A stretch of 32,035 nucleotides of DNA, taken from contig JAIPBJ010000034.1 of assembly GCA_021739625.1 (NCBI GenBank), positions 1 through 32,035 on the forward strand, in the 5' to 3' direction. This document shows, one piece after another, positions 8,702 to 15,749 of this stretch. The notes under the pieces are model-generated. The model saw nothing but the letters and a program-made list of their open reading frames with translations. It made no database searches and was not told where the DNA came from. The stretch comes from Flavobacteriales bacterium. Its GTDB lineage: Bacteria > Bacteroidota > Bacteroidia > UBA10329. Each line of letters starts with the position of its first letter. Position 1 is the stretch's first letter. The position numbers were made by a program, and so were the translations under genes.

Positions 8702-9380
8702 CTGGCTCTTTCAATATGTAGCCGAGCCCAACCCTTGTCTGCACGATGCGCGGATGGCCGAACTGCTCAAGTTTGCCCCGTAGATAGTTCATGTACACGT
8801 CAACTATGTTGGTGCCCACATCGAAATTGATACCCCATACCACCTCCAACATGCGGTCGCGGGTGAGCAGCACACGCGGATTCTGAAGGAAGAACTCCAG
8901 CAGCTTGTATTCCTTGGCAGTGAGTGACACGGGCCGGCCATCGAGACTCACCTCGCCCGTGTCACGGTCAAGTTTCACATGCATGAATTCCAAGGAGCCT
9001 GTCGAAGGCACATGCATGTTGTACCTGCGCTTGAGGGCGTTCATCCGTGCGATCAGCTCCTCCATTCTGAAGGGCTTGGCGAGATAATCGTCTGCGCCCG
9101 TGTTCAATCCTTTCACCACCTGCTCGGTGGCGCTGAGGGCTGTGAGCATGATGATGGGCACCTCTGACCGCAGCACTTTGCGGATGTACTCGCTCACTTC
9201 GTGGCCATTCTTGCCGGGCATGATCACGTCCAGCAGCAGCATGTCATAATCCTGTTTCTCAAAGCGGTCCAGACAGCTCTGTCCATCATGCACCACATCC
9301 ACCTCGAATCCGTTCTCGGTCAGTCCCCTACGGATGAAACTGGCCACGTTGACCTCGTCCTCACAGATGAGCACTTTCAT
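8685..9380 (-). CDS. OmpR/PhoB-family response regulator
   Basis: A 231-residue response regulator. The receiver domain has the acidic pocket (CEDE at residues 6-9), phospho-acceptor Asp51 (LLLDVIMPG) and the conserved Lys in DDYLAKPF. The C-terminal half is a winged-helix DNA-binding domain of the OmpR type, ending in the usual RGVGYxL-like segment (here RVGLGYILK). It is the first gene of the operon, and the kinase start overlaps its end by 17 bases. Its start faces the exonuclease III gene across a short divergent intergenic region with a predicted promoter for each gene. Regulation of its own operon is common in this family but no operator repeats were recognised. Confidence 0.96.
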   Translation of the reverse strand: MKVLICEDEVNVASFIRRGLTENGFEVDVVHDGQSCLDRFEKQDYDMLLLDVIMPGKNGHEVSEYIRKVLRSEVPIIMLTALSATEQVVKGLNTGADDYLAKPFRMEELIARMNALKRRYNMHVPSTGSLEFMHVKLDRDTGEVSLDGRPVSLTAKEYKLLEFFLQNPRVLLTRDRMLEVVWGINFDVGTNIVDVYMNYLRGKLEQFGHPRIVQTRVGLGYILKEPDEAKA

Positions 9381-9402
9381 GGAATGTGTGTGATTGAAGA
9401 TG

Positions 9403-9410
9403 CGAAAGTA
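9403..9410 (-). promoter_or_regulatory. Predicted -7 promoter element of the two-component operon
   Basis: Minus-strand TACTTTCG differs by one base from TAnnTTTG and ends 22 bases upstream of the response regulator ATG at 9380. No convincing -33 element was found at the usual distance. Confidence 0.45.
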
Positions 9411-9443
9411 GCTGTAGCGTGTCGCGTGCCGATTAAAGGGCTG

Positions 9444-9475
9444 TTAGATTGGCCCGACCGTGTTCTATACTTTTG
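9444..9475 (+). promoter_or_regulatory. Predicted promoter of the exonuclease III gene
   Basis: A perfect TAnnTTTG (TACTTTTG) lies at 9468-9475, with TTAG 20 bases upstream (9444-9447) as a partial -33 match. Transcription would begin at about 9480-9483, which is downstream of the ATG at 9460 and upstream of the GTG at 9493. The promoter thus decides in favour of the GTG start. Confidence 0.5.
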
Positions 9476-9492
9476 GCAGCAAACCATCACTC

Positions 9493-10257
9493 GTGAAAAT
9501 CATCTCATTCAACGTCAACGGCATTCGCGCAGCGGCCAAAAAGGATCTGCTTGGCAGCATTGCCCGCATGAACCCCGACATCATCGGATTTCAGGAGACC
9601 AAGGCCACGCCCGAACAGGTGCGCGAGACCCTCTTCGGAATAGGAGACTATGAACTCCGTGCGCACTCGGCTGAGCGCCCCGGATACAGCGGCACGGCCA
9701 TTCTTTCCAGAACAGCGCCTCATAGTGTGCAGTTCGGTATCGGGGTGGATGAGCACGACCACGAAGGCCGCGTCATCACAGCAGAATACGCTGACTTCTT
9801 TCTTGTCAATGTCTATGTGCCCAACTCAGGGAACGAACTGGTGCGGCTGGACTACCGCGAAACGTGGGATGTGGCACTCCTAAGCTACATCAAAGGACTG
9901 GAGTTTTTGAAACCGGTCATTCTCATTGGCGACATGAATGTGGCCCACCGCCCCATCGACATCAAGAACGCGCAGGCCAACTACAACAAGACCTCGGGCT
10001 ACACCCAGCGCGAGATCGATGGCATGGACCGCTATTTGGCCGCTGGTCTGGTTGACACCTTCCGTCATAAGCATCCCGAAGAGGTGAAATACTCGTGGTG
10101 GAGCTATCGCATGGATGCCCGCCAGCGCAACATCGGGTGGCGCATAGACTATATTCTGGTGTCGCAAAGCCTGCTGCCGAGGGTGAAGGAGGCTTTCATC
10201 CTGAACGAGGTCGAGGGATCGGACCATTGCCCGGTAGGGATCGTGCTGGCCGATTGA
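9493..10257 (+). CDS. xth: Exodeoxyribonuclease III (ExoA/XthA family AP endonuclease)
   Basis: A 254-residue DNA-repair nuclease that cuts abasic sites and removes 3' blocking groups. The exonuclease-endonuclease-phosphatase motifs are all present: VNGIRAA at the N-terminus, metal-binding Glu in FQETK, IGDMNVAH (Asp/Asn), WRIDYIL, and the catalytic SDHCPVG near the C-terminus. The GTG at 9493 gives the family's usual opening (M)KIISFNVNGIR. An in-frame ATG at 9460 would add 11 residues with no family counterpart and lies upstream of the predicted transcription start. The gene stands alone on the plus strand, divergent from the two-component operon and convergent with the RluF gene 36 bases away. 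Confidence 0.95.
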   Translation: MKIISFNVNGIRAAAKKDLLGSIARMNPDIIGFQETKATPEQVRETLFGIGDYELRAHSAERPGYSGTAILSRTAPHSVQFGIGVDEHDHEGRVITAEYADFFLVNVYVPNSGNELVRLDYRETWDVALLSYIKGLEFLKPVILIGDMNVAHRPIDIKNAQANYNKTSGYTQREIDGMDRYLAAGLVDTFRHKHPEEVKYSWWSYRMDARQRNIGWRIDYILVSQSLLPRVKEAFILNEVEGSDHCPVGIVLAD

Positions 10258-10261
10258 ATGC

Positions 10262-10288
10262 GGAAAGCCTCGTCAGATACAGCTTTCC
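10262..10288. terminator. Inverted repeat between convergent xth and rluF genes
   Basis: GGAAAGC at 10262-10268 pairs perfectly with GCTTTCC at 10282-10288 across a 13-base loop. It sits in the 36-base gap between the two convergent stop codons, where a two-way terminator would be expected. There is no U-tract on either strand, so function is uncertain. Confidence 0.35.
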
Positions 10289-10293
10289 AGATG

Positions 10294-11022
10294 TCAGAAG
10301 GTCTTGGATGAATCTGCGATGAGGCGGTTCAGTTCGTTGAGTTCTGCTTCGGTCAGGTGCCGCCATTTGCCCACCGGCACATCCAACGGGATGTTCATTA
10401 TGCGCACCCGTTTCAAGGCCAGTACATCATAGCCGAGGTATTCGCACATTCTGCGGATCTGCCGGTTGAGGCCCTGCGTGAGGACGATGCGGAAGGTGAA
10501 CCGCCCGGTCTGCTCCACCTTGCATTTGCGGGTGACGGTGTCGAGGATGGGGATACCATTGCCCATCTTCTCTACAAAATCGTTGGTCACAGGGCGGTTG
10601 ACGGTGACGAGGTATTCCTTCTCGTGGTTGTTCCGCGCCCGTAGGATCTTGTTGATGATGTCGCCATCGCTGGTGAGCAGGATGAGTCCCTCGCTGGGCT
10701 TGTCGAGCCGCCCGATGGGGAAGATGCGCTTCGGGTAATTGATATAGTCGATGATGTTGTCCTTCTCCACGTTCGTGTCCGTGGTGCAGACGATGCCCAC
10801 AGGCTTGTTGAAGGCGATGTAGGTGTGCTGCTCTTTGGGCGGGGAGATGCGTCTGCCGTCCACGCGCACCTCGTCACCCACGCTGATCTTTGTTCCCAGC
10901 TCGGGCACTTTGCCGTTGATGGTGACGCGGCCAGCGTCAATCAGGCGGTCGGCCTCCCTGCGCGAGCAGAACCCTGCCTCGGTGAGGTACTTATTGATGC
11001 GCACGGCCTGTTGTTCGTTCAT
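10294..11022 (-). CDS. rluF: 23S rRNA pseudouridine synthase, RluF type
   Basis: A 242-residue pseudouridine synthase of the RsuA/RluB/E/F group. An S4 RNA-binding domain occupies about residues 8-55 (INKYLTEAGFCSRREADRLI). The catalytic domain carries the nucleophile Asp107 in GRLDKPSEGL, followed by LLTSDG, and LTQGLNRQIRRMCEYLG near the C-terminus, wording typical of RluF. RluF modifies U2604 (E. coli numbering) in 23S rRNA; the exact site here is inferred from family. It lies 35 bases downstream of the potassium channel gene on the same strand and may share its transcript. No promoter element was seen in the 35-base gap. Confidence 0.93.
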   Translation of the reverse strand: MNEQQAVRINKYLTEAGFCSRREADRLIDAGRVTINGKVPELGTKISVGDEVRVDGRRISPPKEQHTYIAFNKPVGIVCTTDTNVEKDNIIDYINYPKRIFPIGRLDKPSEGLILLTSDGDIINKILRARNNHEKEYLVTVNRPVTNDFVEKMGNGIPILDTVTRKCKVEQTGRFTFRIVLTQGLNRQIRRMCEYLGYDVLALKRVRIMNIPLDVPVGKWRHLTEAELNELNRLIADSSKTF

Positions 11023-11057
11023 GTGCGGCCTATGGATGATCCGTATTCCAAGCCAGA

Positions 11058-11387
11058 TCAGTCGTGGTCATGCCTGTGGCCTTTGCTCTTGGACCTTGAC
11101 GATCGGTAATGGATGTAAAGCGTGTTGATGAAGTTCAGGATGATCCCGATTCCGATGATGATGTAGAAGATGGTGAAGACCTTGCCGGCATCGGTCTTGG
11201 GGGCAATGTCGCCATAGCCGATGGTGGTGAGCGTGATGATCGAAAAATAGATGCTGTCCAACCAGCTCCAGCCCTCGATATAATGGTAGGACGCACTGCC
11301 AAAGCAAATGACCGCAGAAGTGGTCAGCAGCAGCTCGCGGTATTCGGGGTTTCGCAGGAATGCGGCTATGGTGCGGAAGAAGTTCAT
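11058..11387 (-). CDS. Two-helix potassium channel (ion_trans_2 family)
   Basis: A 109-residue small potassium channel subunit. Two membrane helices (about residues 17-35 and 69-92) flank a pore loop with the selectivity filter TTIGYGD at about residues 54-60. Such subunits assemble as tetramers in the inner membrane. There is no C-terminal RCK or cyclic-nucleotide domain, only a short basic and histidine-rich tail (SKGHRHDHD). The frame is open upstream through the 21-bp repeats to 11978, but ATG 11387 is chosen: it gives a compact family-like N-terminus and has a promoter element 19 bases upstream. The upstream extension is low-complexity repeat translation and probably not protein. Confidence 0.88.
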   Translation of the reverse strand: MNFFRTIAAFLRNPEYRELLLTTSAVICFGSASYHYIEGWSWLDSIYFSIITLTTIGYGDIAPKTDAGKVFTIFYIIIGIGIILNFINTLYIHYRSSRSKSKGHRHDHD

Positions 11388-11406
11388 GGGGTGGAAGGTG
11401 AGACCG

Positions 11407-11414
11407 CAATGATA
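11407..11414 (-). promoter_or_regulatory. Predicted -7 promoter element of the potassium channel gene
   Basis: Minus-strand TATCATTG differs from TAnnTTTG at one base. It ends 19 bases before the ATG at 11387, matching the spacing of other predicted promoters in the window. No clear -33 element was found. Confidence 0.35.
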
Positions 11415-11457
11415 GGGAGAAGAACCCTGAATATGGCCGGTCATGATCCGATGATCC

Positions 11458-11515
11458 TGCCCATCTGTGTCGCTTCCATCGGTCGGGAGGTTGATTCTCA
11501 AGATAACGCCTTTCA
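11458..11515 (-). repeat. Dispersed repeat, copy A (about 58 bp)
   Basis: This stretch matches 12391-12448 in the same orientation at roughly 70% identity, with mostly G/A and C/T differences and one gap. In copy B it covers the region just upstream of, and the first codons of, the decayed antitoxin. Copy A keeps the matching ATG (codons METTQ in B, MEATQ in A), but after that the sequence diverges and a stop follows within a dozen codons. Confidence 0.55.
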
Positions 11516-11697
11516 TCGGCAACCCCGCCCTGTCCCTTTCGGTCTGCGCTCCTTTCGCCCTCCATGTTCTGTGAATGCTGAGACTGTCACCCCTCATCCT
11601 GCTGCTGATCACGGCCTCCGCGACCTTGTCGGAACTGGGGCAGGGGGCTGTGCGAGACTGACGGAAGTGCGCAACTGAAGGAAGGGAATGTGCAACC

Positions 11698-11970
11698 TTG
11701 AGCGTCAACCTATCGACCGTGAGCGTTGACCTATCGACCGTGAGCGTTGACCTATCAGCCGTGAGCGTTGACCTATCGGCCGTGAGCGTTGACCTATCAG
11801 CCGTGAGCGTCAACCTATCAGCTGTGAGCGTAGACCTATCAGCCGTGAGCGTTGACCTATCAGCCGTGAGCGTCAACCTATCGACCGTGAGCGTCAACCT
11901 ATCGACCGTGAGCGTCAACCTATCAGCCGTGAGTGGTAATCTATCGACCGTGAGTGGTCGTCTGGTGACC
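11698..11970. repeat. 21-bp tandem array, 13 units
   Basis: Thirteen head-to-tail units of exactly 21 bp with no spacers. On the plus strand a typical unit starts GTGAGC, continues with GTTGAC or GTCAAC, then CTATC and ends AGCC or GACC. Units 1-11 are close copies; units 12-13 are degenerate. On the left, CAAC-containing segments at 11672 and 11693 keep the 21-base spacing, so the array fades out on both sides. Variants are double transitions (TG to CA, GA to AG). The unit length is two turns of B-DNA and also seven codons, so both strands stay open in one frame. No protein function is claimed. Confidence 0.95.
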
Positions 11971-12049
11971 ATTGGCACCTAAGTTCCAGATAGGCGGAAA
12001 ATGCGTGCAGCCCTTGGTGGGCAAGGCTTTGAGGGGAAAATCCGTGAGG

Positions 12050-12067
12050 CTGACTGCTGACAGTCAG
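12050..12067 (-). terminator. Hairpin after the toxin remnant
   Basis: CTGACTG at 12050-12056 pairs perfectly with CAGTCAG at 12061-12067 over a 4-base loop. On the minus strand it lies 9 bases after the stop of the toxin stub, and a short T-run (ATTTTCC) follows about 8 bases later. It is probably the old terminator of the toxin-antitoxin operon. Confidence 0.45.
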
Positions 12068-12076
12068 GGGGAGACC

Positions 12077-12196
12077 TTAGAAGTCAGCTCTCCCGCGCCA
12101 GCTCTTCGGATTCCTACTGAAATGAAGGATGGTGATGACAAAGCACCTTGCCGCTTCCGTCTCCCTTATCACAGACAATTGACCCGTTCTGTTCAA
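12077..12196 (-). pseudogene. Remnant of a RelE/ParE-family toxin (C-terminal end only)
   Basis: About 38 codons remain. They end in FVITILHFSRNPKSWRGR plus a few residues, which matches the usual C-terminus of RelE/ParE toxins (a beta-strand, then H-x-SRxPxxW-x-R). Full toxins have about 95 residues, so the first 55-60 are missing. The stub begins at the antitoxin stop with only a TTG available and no promoter of its own. Its place, directly after the antitoxin on the same strand, is the normal order in RelE/ParE modules of this kind. The reading is based on a short stretch, but the neighbouring antitoxin supports it. Confidence 0.6.
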
Positions 12197-12407
12197 GACA
12201 GGTACTTCATACGGATTTCCGACCAAGGACGTGATTCCGAAGTGCCAGCGTCAACCTTTGCCATGCGCTCGGCTACGATGCGGAGGTGCTTCTCTGGCAC
12301 GGTCTGGGTGGCCTGCTCATCCGCAATGTCCTCCCACAGGCCAGCACTATGTCCAGCTTGTCCTTGCTGCTGAGTTTGCGCAATCGGTCTATCTGTGTGG
12401 TTTCCAT
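12193..12407 (-). pseudogene. Frameshifted addiction-module antitoxin (TIGR02574-like)
   Basis: From the ATG at 12407 the frame reads METTQIDRLRKLSSKDKLDI, then VLA, and breaks at about 12340. One base later in a new frame it continues LWEDIADEQ...VPEKHLRIVAERMAKV...RPWSEIRMKYLS and stops at 12193. Joined, this is a protein of about 71 residues with the layout of the putative addiction-module component family: an N-terminal helix, LWxxIA, then P-x-H-x6-ER and a W-x-E-I/V end. Restoring one base in the GC/CTG stretch near 12340 repairs the whole frame. With the toxin stub next to it, decay is more likely than a sequencing error, but the latter cannot be excluded. Confidence 0.65.
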
Positions 12408-12448
12408 CGTTCGGGAAATTAATTTTCAATGGTAATGTCTTTGCGGGC
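12391..12448 (-). repeat. Dispersed repeat, copy B (about 58 bp)
   Basis: The partner of 11458-11515. On the minus strand it runs from about 40 bases upstream of the decayed antitoxin ATG through its first five or six codons, so the shared segment could be the antitoxin's leader and regulatory region, duplicated or captured elsewhere. Confidence 0.55.
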
Positions 12449-12548
12449 TGCAAACATGACCAGCAGCGGATGTCAGTGCTACCGATCCCTCACCCGCAGG
12501 ACCGATAAACCGACTATTCTCAATTTTCCATGTTCTCTTTACCTTCTT

Positions 12549-14630
12549 CTACAGCCCCAGTATCTTCCCAATATCCCAGATGCTCATGAAGAATGGGGAG
12601 AAGCGGTTGCGTTTGACCTGCTGCTCCTCGCGGTTCCAGAAATGGAGGTCGTGGACGGGCATCAGATAGCCATACTGATAGGAGGTGAAACTGTGCCTGC
12701 GCTGGAAGAGCCATTCCTTGTCATACCTGTACATCGATTCCTGCTCGCGCACCAGCGGAACGGTGGCAAGGCGGATGGCCGCTGCCTCGCTTAGCATTGC
12801 TTCCATCTGCTGCTCCTCTCCTTTTGAATGGGCCACCATGGCGCGCACGGTAAGCATCCGGTGCCTCGCCCTTTCGGTGGTCACCTGCAGGCCCAGCAGG
12901 TATTCGCGCAGCAACTGCTTTTGCAGCTCATCCGCCAAAGGCAGATGGATGGCGGCCAACCTTTCATTCAATGCCTTGCTCCGCGCAATGAACCGCTCGA
13001 ACTGCGGCAGATTCGTGTTCTCAATATTGTTGACGACCGAGTCGGTGGCCTCGTTGCGCAGCCATTTGAAGGTGTAATCGGGCCTTGGATGGAACTGCTT
13101 GCGGAACAGGGAGAGCTCATCAGTGATTGTCTGTGCGCATAGGAACTGGAGGAGGTTCTCCGCGATCAAGGACTGCTTTTGGAGTTCCAACTGGCTGCTG
13201 AGGATCTCATTCACATCGGCTCCAAGCCCGATCTCCTTCACCCAGTCGAGTGGGGCAGGGGCGACCTCTTTGCCGTTGACCGTCTTTTTCCAGCTCCAGC
13301 GGGCAATGCTCCAATCGACTGTCCAATAGCCCCATTCCCAGCCACTGCTGAAGGTGAGATGGTTGGGCACACCTTCGCGCTCGCAGAGGAGGATGTCGCT
13401 CAACCGCCCGCTGAGGTAGGGCATGAGCAGCATAGGCACCGAGTTGTCGTAGGTGATCCAGTAGGCCGATTCGGGGTAGAACCACACCTCGCGCACCGCG
13501 TTCTCCTTGCGCATGTCGCGGTGGATGTGGTGGAAGTTGTCGTTCTCATAGACAGGCGCGATGCTGTCCTCCAGGCTGTACATCATCACGGTGTGGATGC
13601 CCACGCCACGGTAGAGGTCGATGCTGTCCGATGCGCTGAACACGTCCGCCTGCACCCCTACCATGTTCTCCTCGCTCACCACGTGCTTGCGCCCCATGAT
13701 GTTGCAGCCATAGCGGTTGCGTGCCGTGGCGATAAGCGTTTTCTTCAAGCGGGTCTTCAGCTTGTCCTTGCCGCCCACGAACTCAGCCGTGTTGAACTCC
13801 ACGTTCATGAAATCCCAATCGGCATAGAACAGCCGGGCCATGTTGCGTTCCATCTGCGTCTCCTTGCTGCGCCAGCTTTTCGGCCAATTCTTGTAGAGCT
13901 GGTAGGTGCGCTGCTGGATCATGTGGAGCGAGAGGTCGATGCCGGCCATGATGCCGCGCTCGTGCGAATAATCGACCATGCGCTTGGCGTGGGGCTGCCA
14001 TTGCTTCATGTCGAGTGTGCGGAGGAGGCAGAACTCCCAGTAGTTCTGGCGGTTGCGGGCCAGCCAGTCGATGTATGCCTTCACGTCCGGCCATGCATTG
14101 GGACGGTCGGGGTTGTGCAGTTGTTCGGTCAGTTCCAGCGGGTGCTGCGTGTGGAGGTGGAAGCCCTTCTTGTTGAAACGGGGCAGGGAGGAATAGTCCA
14201 ACGTCCCGGGCCACCGCAACGAATCCGGATAAACAGTCTGACGGGCATGGATGAATTTGAATCCCAGCACGTGGTCCATCAGCCCATAAAGCCCGAAGGC
14301 GAGCCCGTGCATGGAGGGCCCGGTGGAGGTGTAATCGGGATAGCTGCCCGCCCATCGGTAGCCATGGTCGGGGTAATGCACCATGAACACGCTGTCGCGT
14401 AGGACGGTGCTGCCGAGCGGGATGGTGTCCACATCCTTGAGCACGAACCGGAGCGTGACCTTTTTCCAGTCCGACCGAGGGGTCAACAGCAGGGTGTCGG
14501 CATCCGAGATGGCATGGTTGAGGACGATGGCGTGGGGCGCATTGCCCTCAGGGGTGATGAAAGTGACCTGTGCCTGTGCCCAGACACTGATGCAGCAGAA
14601 AAGAAAAAGAAAGACGTTGAAACCTGCCAA
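12549..14630 (-). CDS. Large secreted protein of unknown family, possible TIM-barrel glycosidase relative
   Basis: A 693-residue protein with a hydrophobic N-terminus ending SVWAQAQ, a likely signal peptide cut near residue 20. Residues about 105-125 (GLAFGLYGLMDHVLGFKFI) resemble the small domain that precedes the barrel in families GH20 and GH67, and the following FHLHTQ...YIDWLARNRQNYWEF resembles the first strands and helices of such a barrel. No catalytic pair could be fixed, so a glycosidase role is only suggested. The only start after the methyltransferase stop is a TTG at 14630, three codons past that TGA and in the same frame; the resulting signal peptide lacks the usual Lys/Arg. The true start is therefore uncertain. 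The family is not one I recognise. Confidence 0.7.
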   Translation of the reverse strand: MAGFNVFLFLFCCISVWAQAQVTFITPEGNAPHAIVLNHAISDADTLLLTPRSDWKKVTLRFVLKDVDTIPLGSTVLRDSVFMVHYPDHGYRWAGSYPDYTSTGPSMHGLAFGLYGLMDHVLGFKFIHARQTVYPDSLRWPGTLDYSSLPRFNKKGFHLHTQHPLELTEQLHNPDRPNAWPDVKAYIDWLARNRQNYWEFCLLRTLDMKQWQPHAKRMVDYSHERGIMAGIDLSLHMIQQRTYQLYKNWPKSWRSKETQMERNMARLFYADWDFMNVEFNTAEFVGGKDKLKTRLKKTLIATARNRYGCNIMGRKHVVSEENMVGVQADVFSASDSIDLYRGVGIHTVMMYSLEDSIAPVYENDNFHHIHRDMRKENAVREVWFYPESAYWITYDNSVPMLLMPYLSGRLSDILLCEREGVPNHLTFSSGWEWGYWTVDWSIARWSWKKTVNGKEVAPAPLDWVKEIGLGADVNEILSSQLELQKQSLIAENLLQFLCAQTITDELSLFRKQFHPRPDYTFKWLRNEATDSVVNNIENTNLPQFERFIARSKALNERLAAIHLPLADELQKQLLREYLLGLQVTTERARHRMLTVRAMVAHSKGEEQQMEAMLSEAAAIRLATVPLVREQESMYRYDKEWLFQRRHSFTSYQYGYLMPVHDLHFWNREEQQVKRNRFSPFFMSIWDIGKILGL

Positions 14631-14639
14631 TTGAAGGAA

Positions 14640-15749
14640 TCAGAATTTTTCCATAAGGAACAGATACTCCAGATACTTGCCGTCACTGGTCACCCATTCA
14701 TTGGTCCACCGCATGTTGCCCATCACGTTCTTCTTGTAATCTATCTCGATGGCCTTGACGAGTTTCCCGCCTGAATTGAGGATGTCGTAAAGCTCCTCCT
14801 TGGTAGCACGACCACCTGAGCTGTATGAGAGCAGAATGTAGTTCGCATCCGTCTCATTGATGAGTCTTCGGATGGCCTGCATGGCGATGAAACTACCATT
14901 TTCGTCCTTTCTGAACTCCTCGAACACTGATGCGGCCACACTGTCACGCGAGTCCTCCCGTCTGTTGACCTTTCCGAACAGTTGCGGCCAGTCGTTGAGG
15001 ATTACCGATGTCCAGATGTGATAGTAGGAGTTGTAGCGCACACGGCTGGGCGGCATCTTCTCATTGTTCGAGCCATAGGGCGGGTCGAAGTAGGCTAGAT
15101 CGAAGCTGCGTCCTCTTACCGTATCGAAAATGTCGCCCCTTATCACCTCGTTCTCCTGTTCATTGATAAAGAGTTTGGGCACTTTCAGCCGCAGGTCGTT
15201 GTATGATCTTGGCGACCAGTCGGCCAGATAGGCCGCATAATGGCCGAGGGTGCTGTCCACCGAGTCCAATGCCAGTATAAGGCTTGTCAGTGCCACGCAG
15301 CGTTCCACCTCATCCAGATTCAGACGGTCGATCTCATCACGTATGGCATCGAGCCGCATGGTGTTCTTCAGTTGAAAAGGCCGTTTCGCCTCATTCCCGA
15401 TGCTTCCATAATGTTCGGAGAACCAGCCCTCGTAGCCTTTCAGGCCATTCAGATGGTCAATGAGTTCCTGATACGCTGCCGGTTTCCGCCTGTTGAGCAC
15501 GTATGCTTTGGCCAAGGTCTCAGACCAGACCGAAATGTCACTTGATGTGGTATTAAATCCCAGTTTGGCGAACGCCTGCGATACTCTTGTTGAACCACTG
15601 AACCCGTCCAGGATGTTGGTCACGGGCAATTCAGACAGGACATCAACGATGTAGGGCAGTATCTTGAGCTTGGAACCCGCATACTTGATACCCTCGGTAT
15701 GGGGGGTCGCCAGTCTTGTGTTTCCGAAGAGGTCGAGGGTCGTGTTCAT
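14640..15749 (-). CDS. DNA adenine methyltransferase, D12 class (modification subunit)
   Basis: A 369-residue DNA N6-adenine methyltransferase of the Dam/D12 class. Motif I for S-adenosylmethionine binding is at residues 48-54 (DGFSGST), and the catalytic DPPY is at 222-225 (YFDPPYGSNN), an order typical of the alpha group. The conserved segments SLILALD, LGHYAAYL and SYSSGGRA also fit this class. Its start overlaps the end of the restriction-enzyme gene by four bases (ATGA), so both are made from one message, with the nuclease first. It would protect the host's own sites. The recognition sequence cannot be read from the protein. Confidence 0.93.
   Translation of the reverse strand: MNTTLDLFGNTRLATPHTEGIKYAGSKLKILPYIVDVLSELPVTNILDGFSGSTRVSQAFAKLGFNTTSSDISVWSETLAKAYVLNRRKPAAYQELIDHLNGLKGYEGWFSEHYGSIGNEAKRPFQLKNTMRLDAIRDEIDRLNLDEVERCVALTSLILALDSVDSTLGHYAAYLADWSPRSYNDLRLKVPKLFINEQENEVIRGDIFDTVRGRSFDLAYFDPPYGSNNEKMPPSRVRYNSYYHIWTSVILNDWPQLFGKVNRREDSRDSVAASVFEEFRKDENGSFIAMQAIRRLINETDANYILLSYSSGGRATKEELYDILNSGGKLVKAIEIDYKKNVMGNMRWTNEWVTSDGKYLEYLFLMEKF

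Larger units (their letters stand above)
11388..12548. other. 1.16-kb region without an intact gene: repeats and toxin-antitoxin remains
   Basis: Between the potassium channel start and the stop of the secreted protein no intact coding sequence could be supported. The stretch holds, in order, one copy of a dispersed repeat, about 190 bases with nothing recognised, a degenerate lead-in and a 21-bp tandem array, a hairpin, the C-terminal stub of a RelE/ParE-type toxin, a frameshifted antitoxin gene, the second copy of the dispersed repeat, and about 110 bases (12440-12548) with nothing recognised. The decayed parts read on the minus strand like both flanking genes. Confidence 0.7.

Noticed and set aside
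11698-11970. The 21-bp array as a CRISPR array
   Set aside because: Units are directly adjacent with no spacers, and no cas gene lies in the window.
11058-11978. A single 306-residue protein joining the repeat translation to the potassium channel
   Set aside because: The N-terminal 200 residues are low-complexity translation of the array and of decayed sequence, and a promoter element lies just upstream of the ATG at 11387.
12193-12453. An 86-residue minus-strand protein starting at 12453
   Set aside because: Its C-terminal half is antitoxin sequence but its N-terminal part is the dispersed repeat read in the wrong frame; the frameshift model from ATG 12407 explains the family pattern better.
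13179-14402. A 407-residue plus-strand frame
   Set aside because: It is antisense to the secreted protein gene, rich in His/Val/Glu from complementary codons, with no domain.
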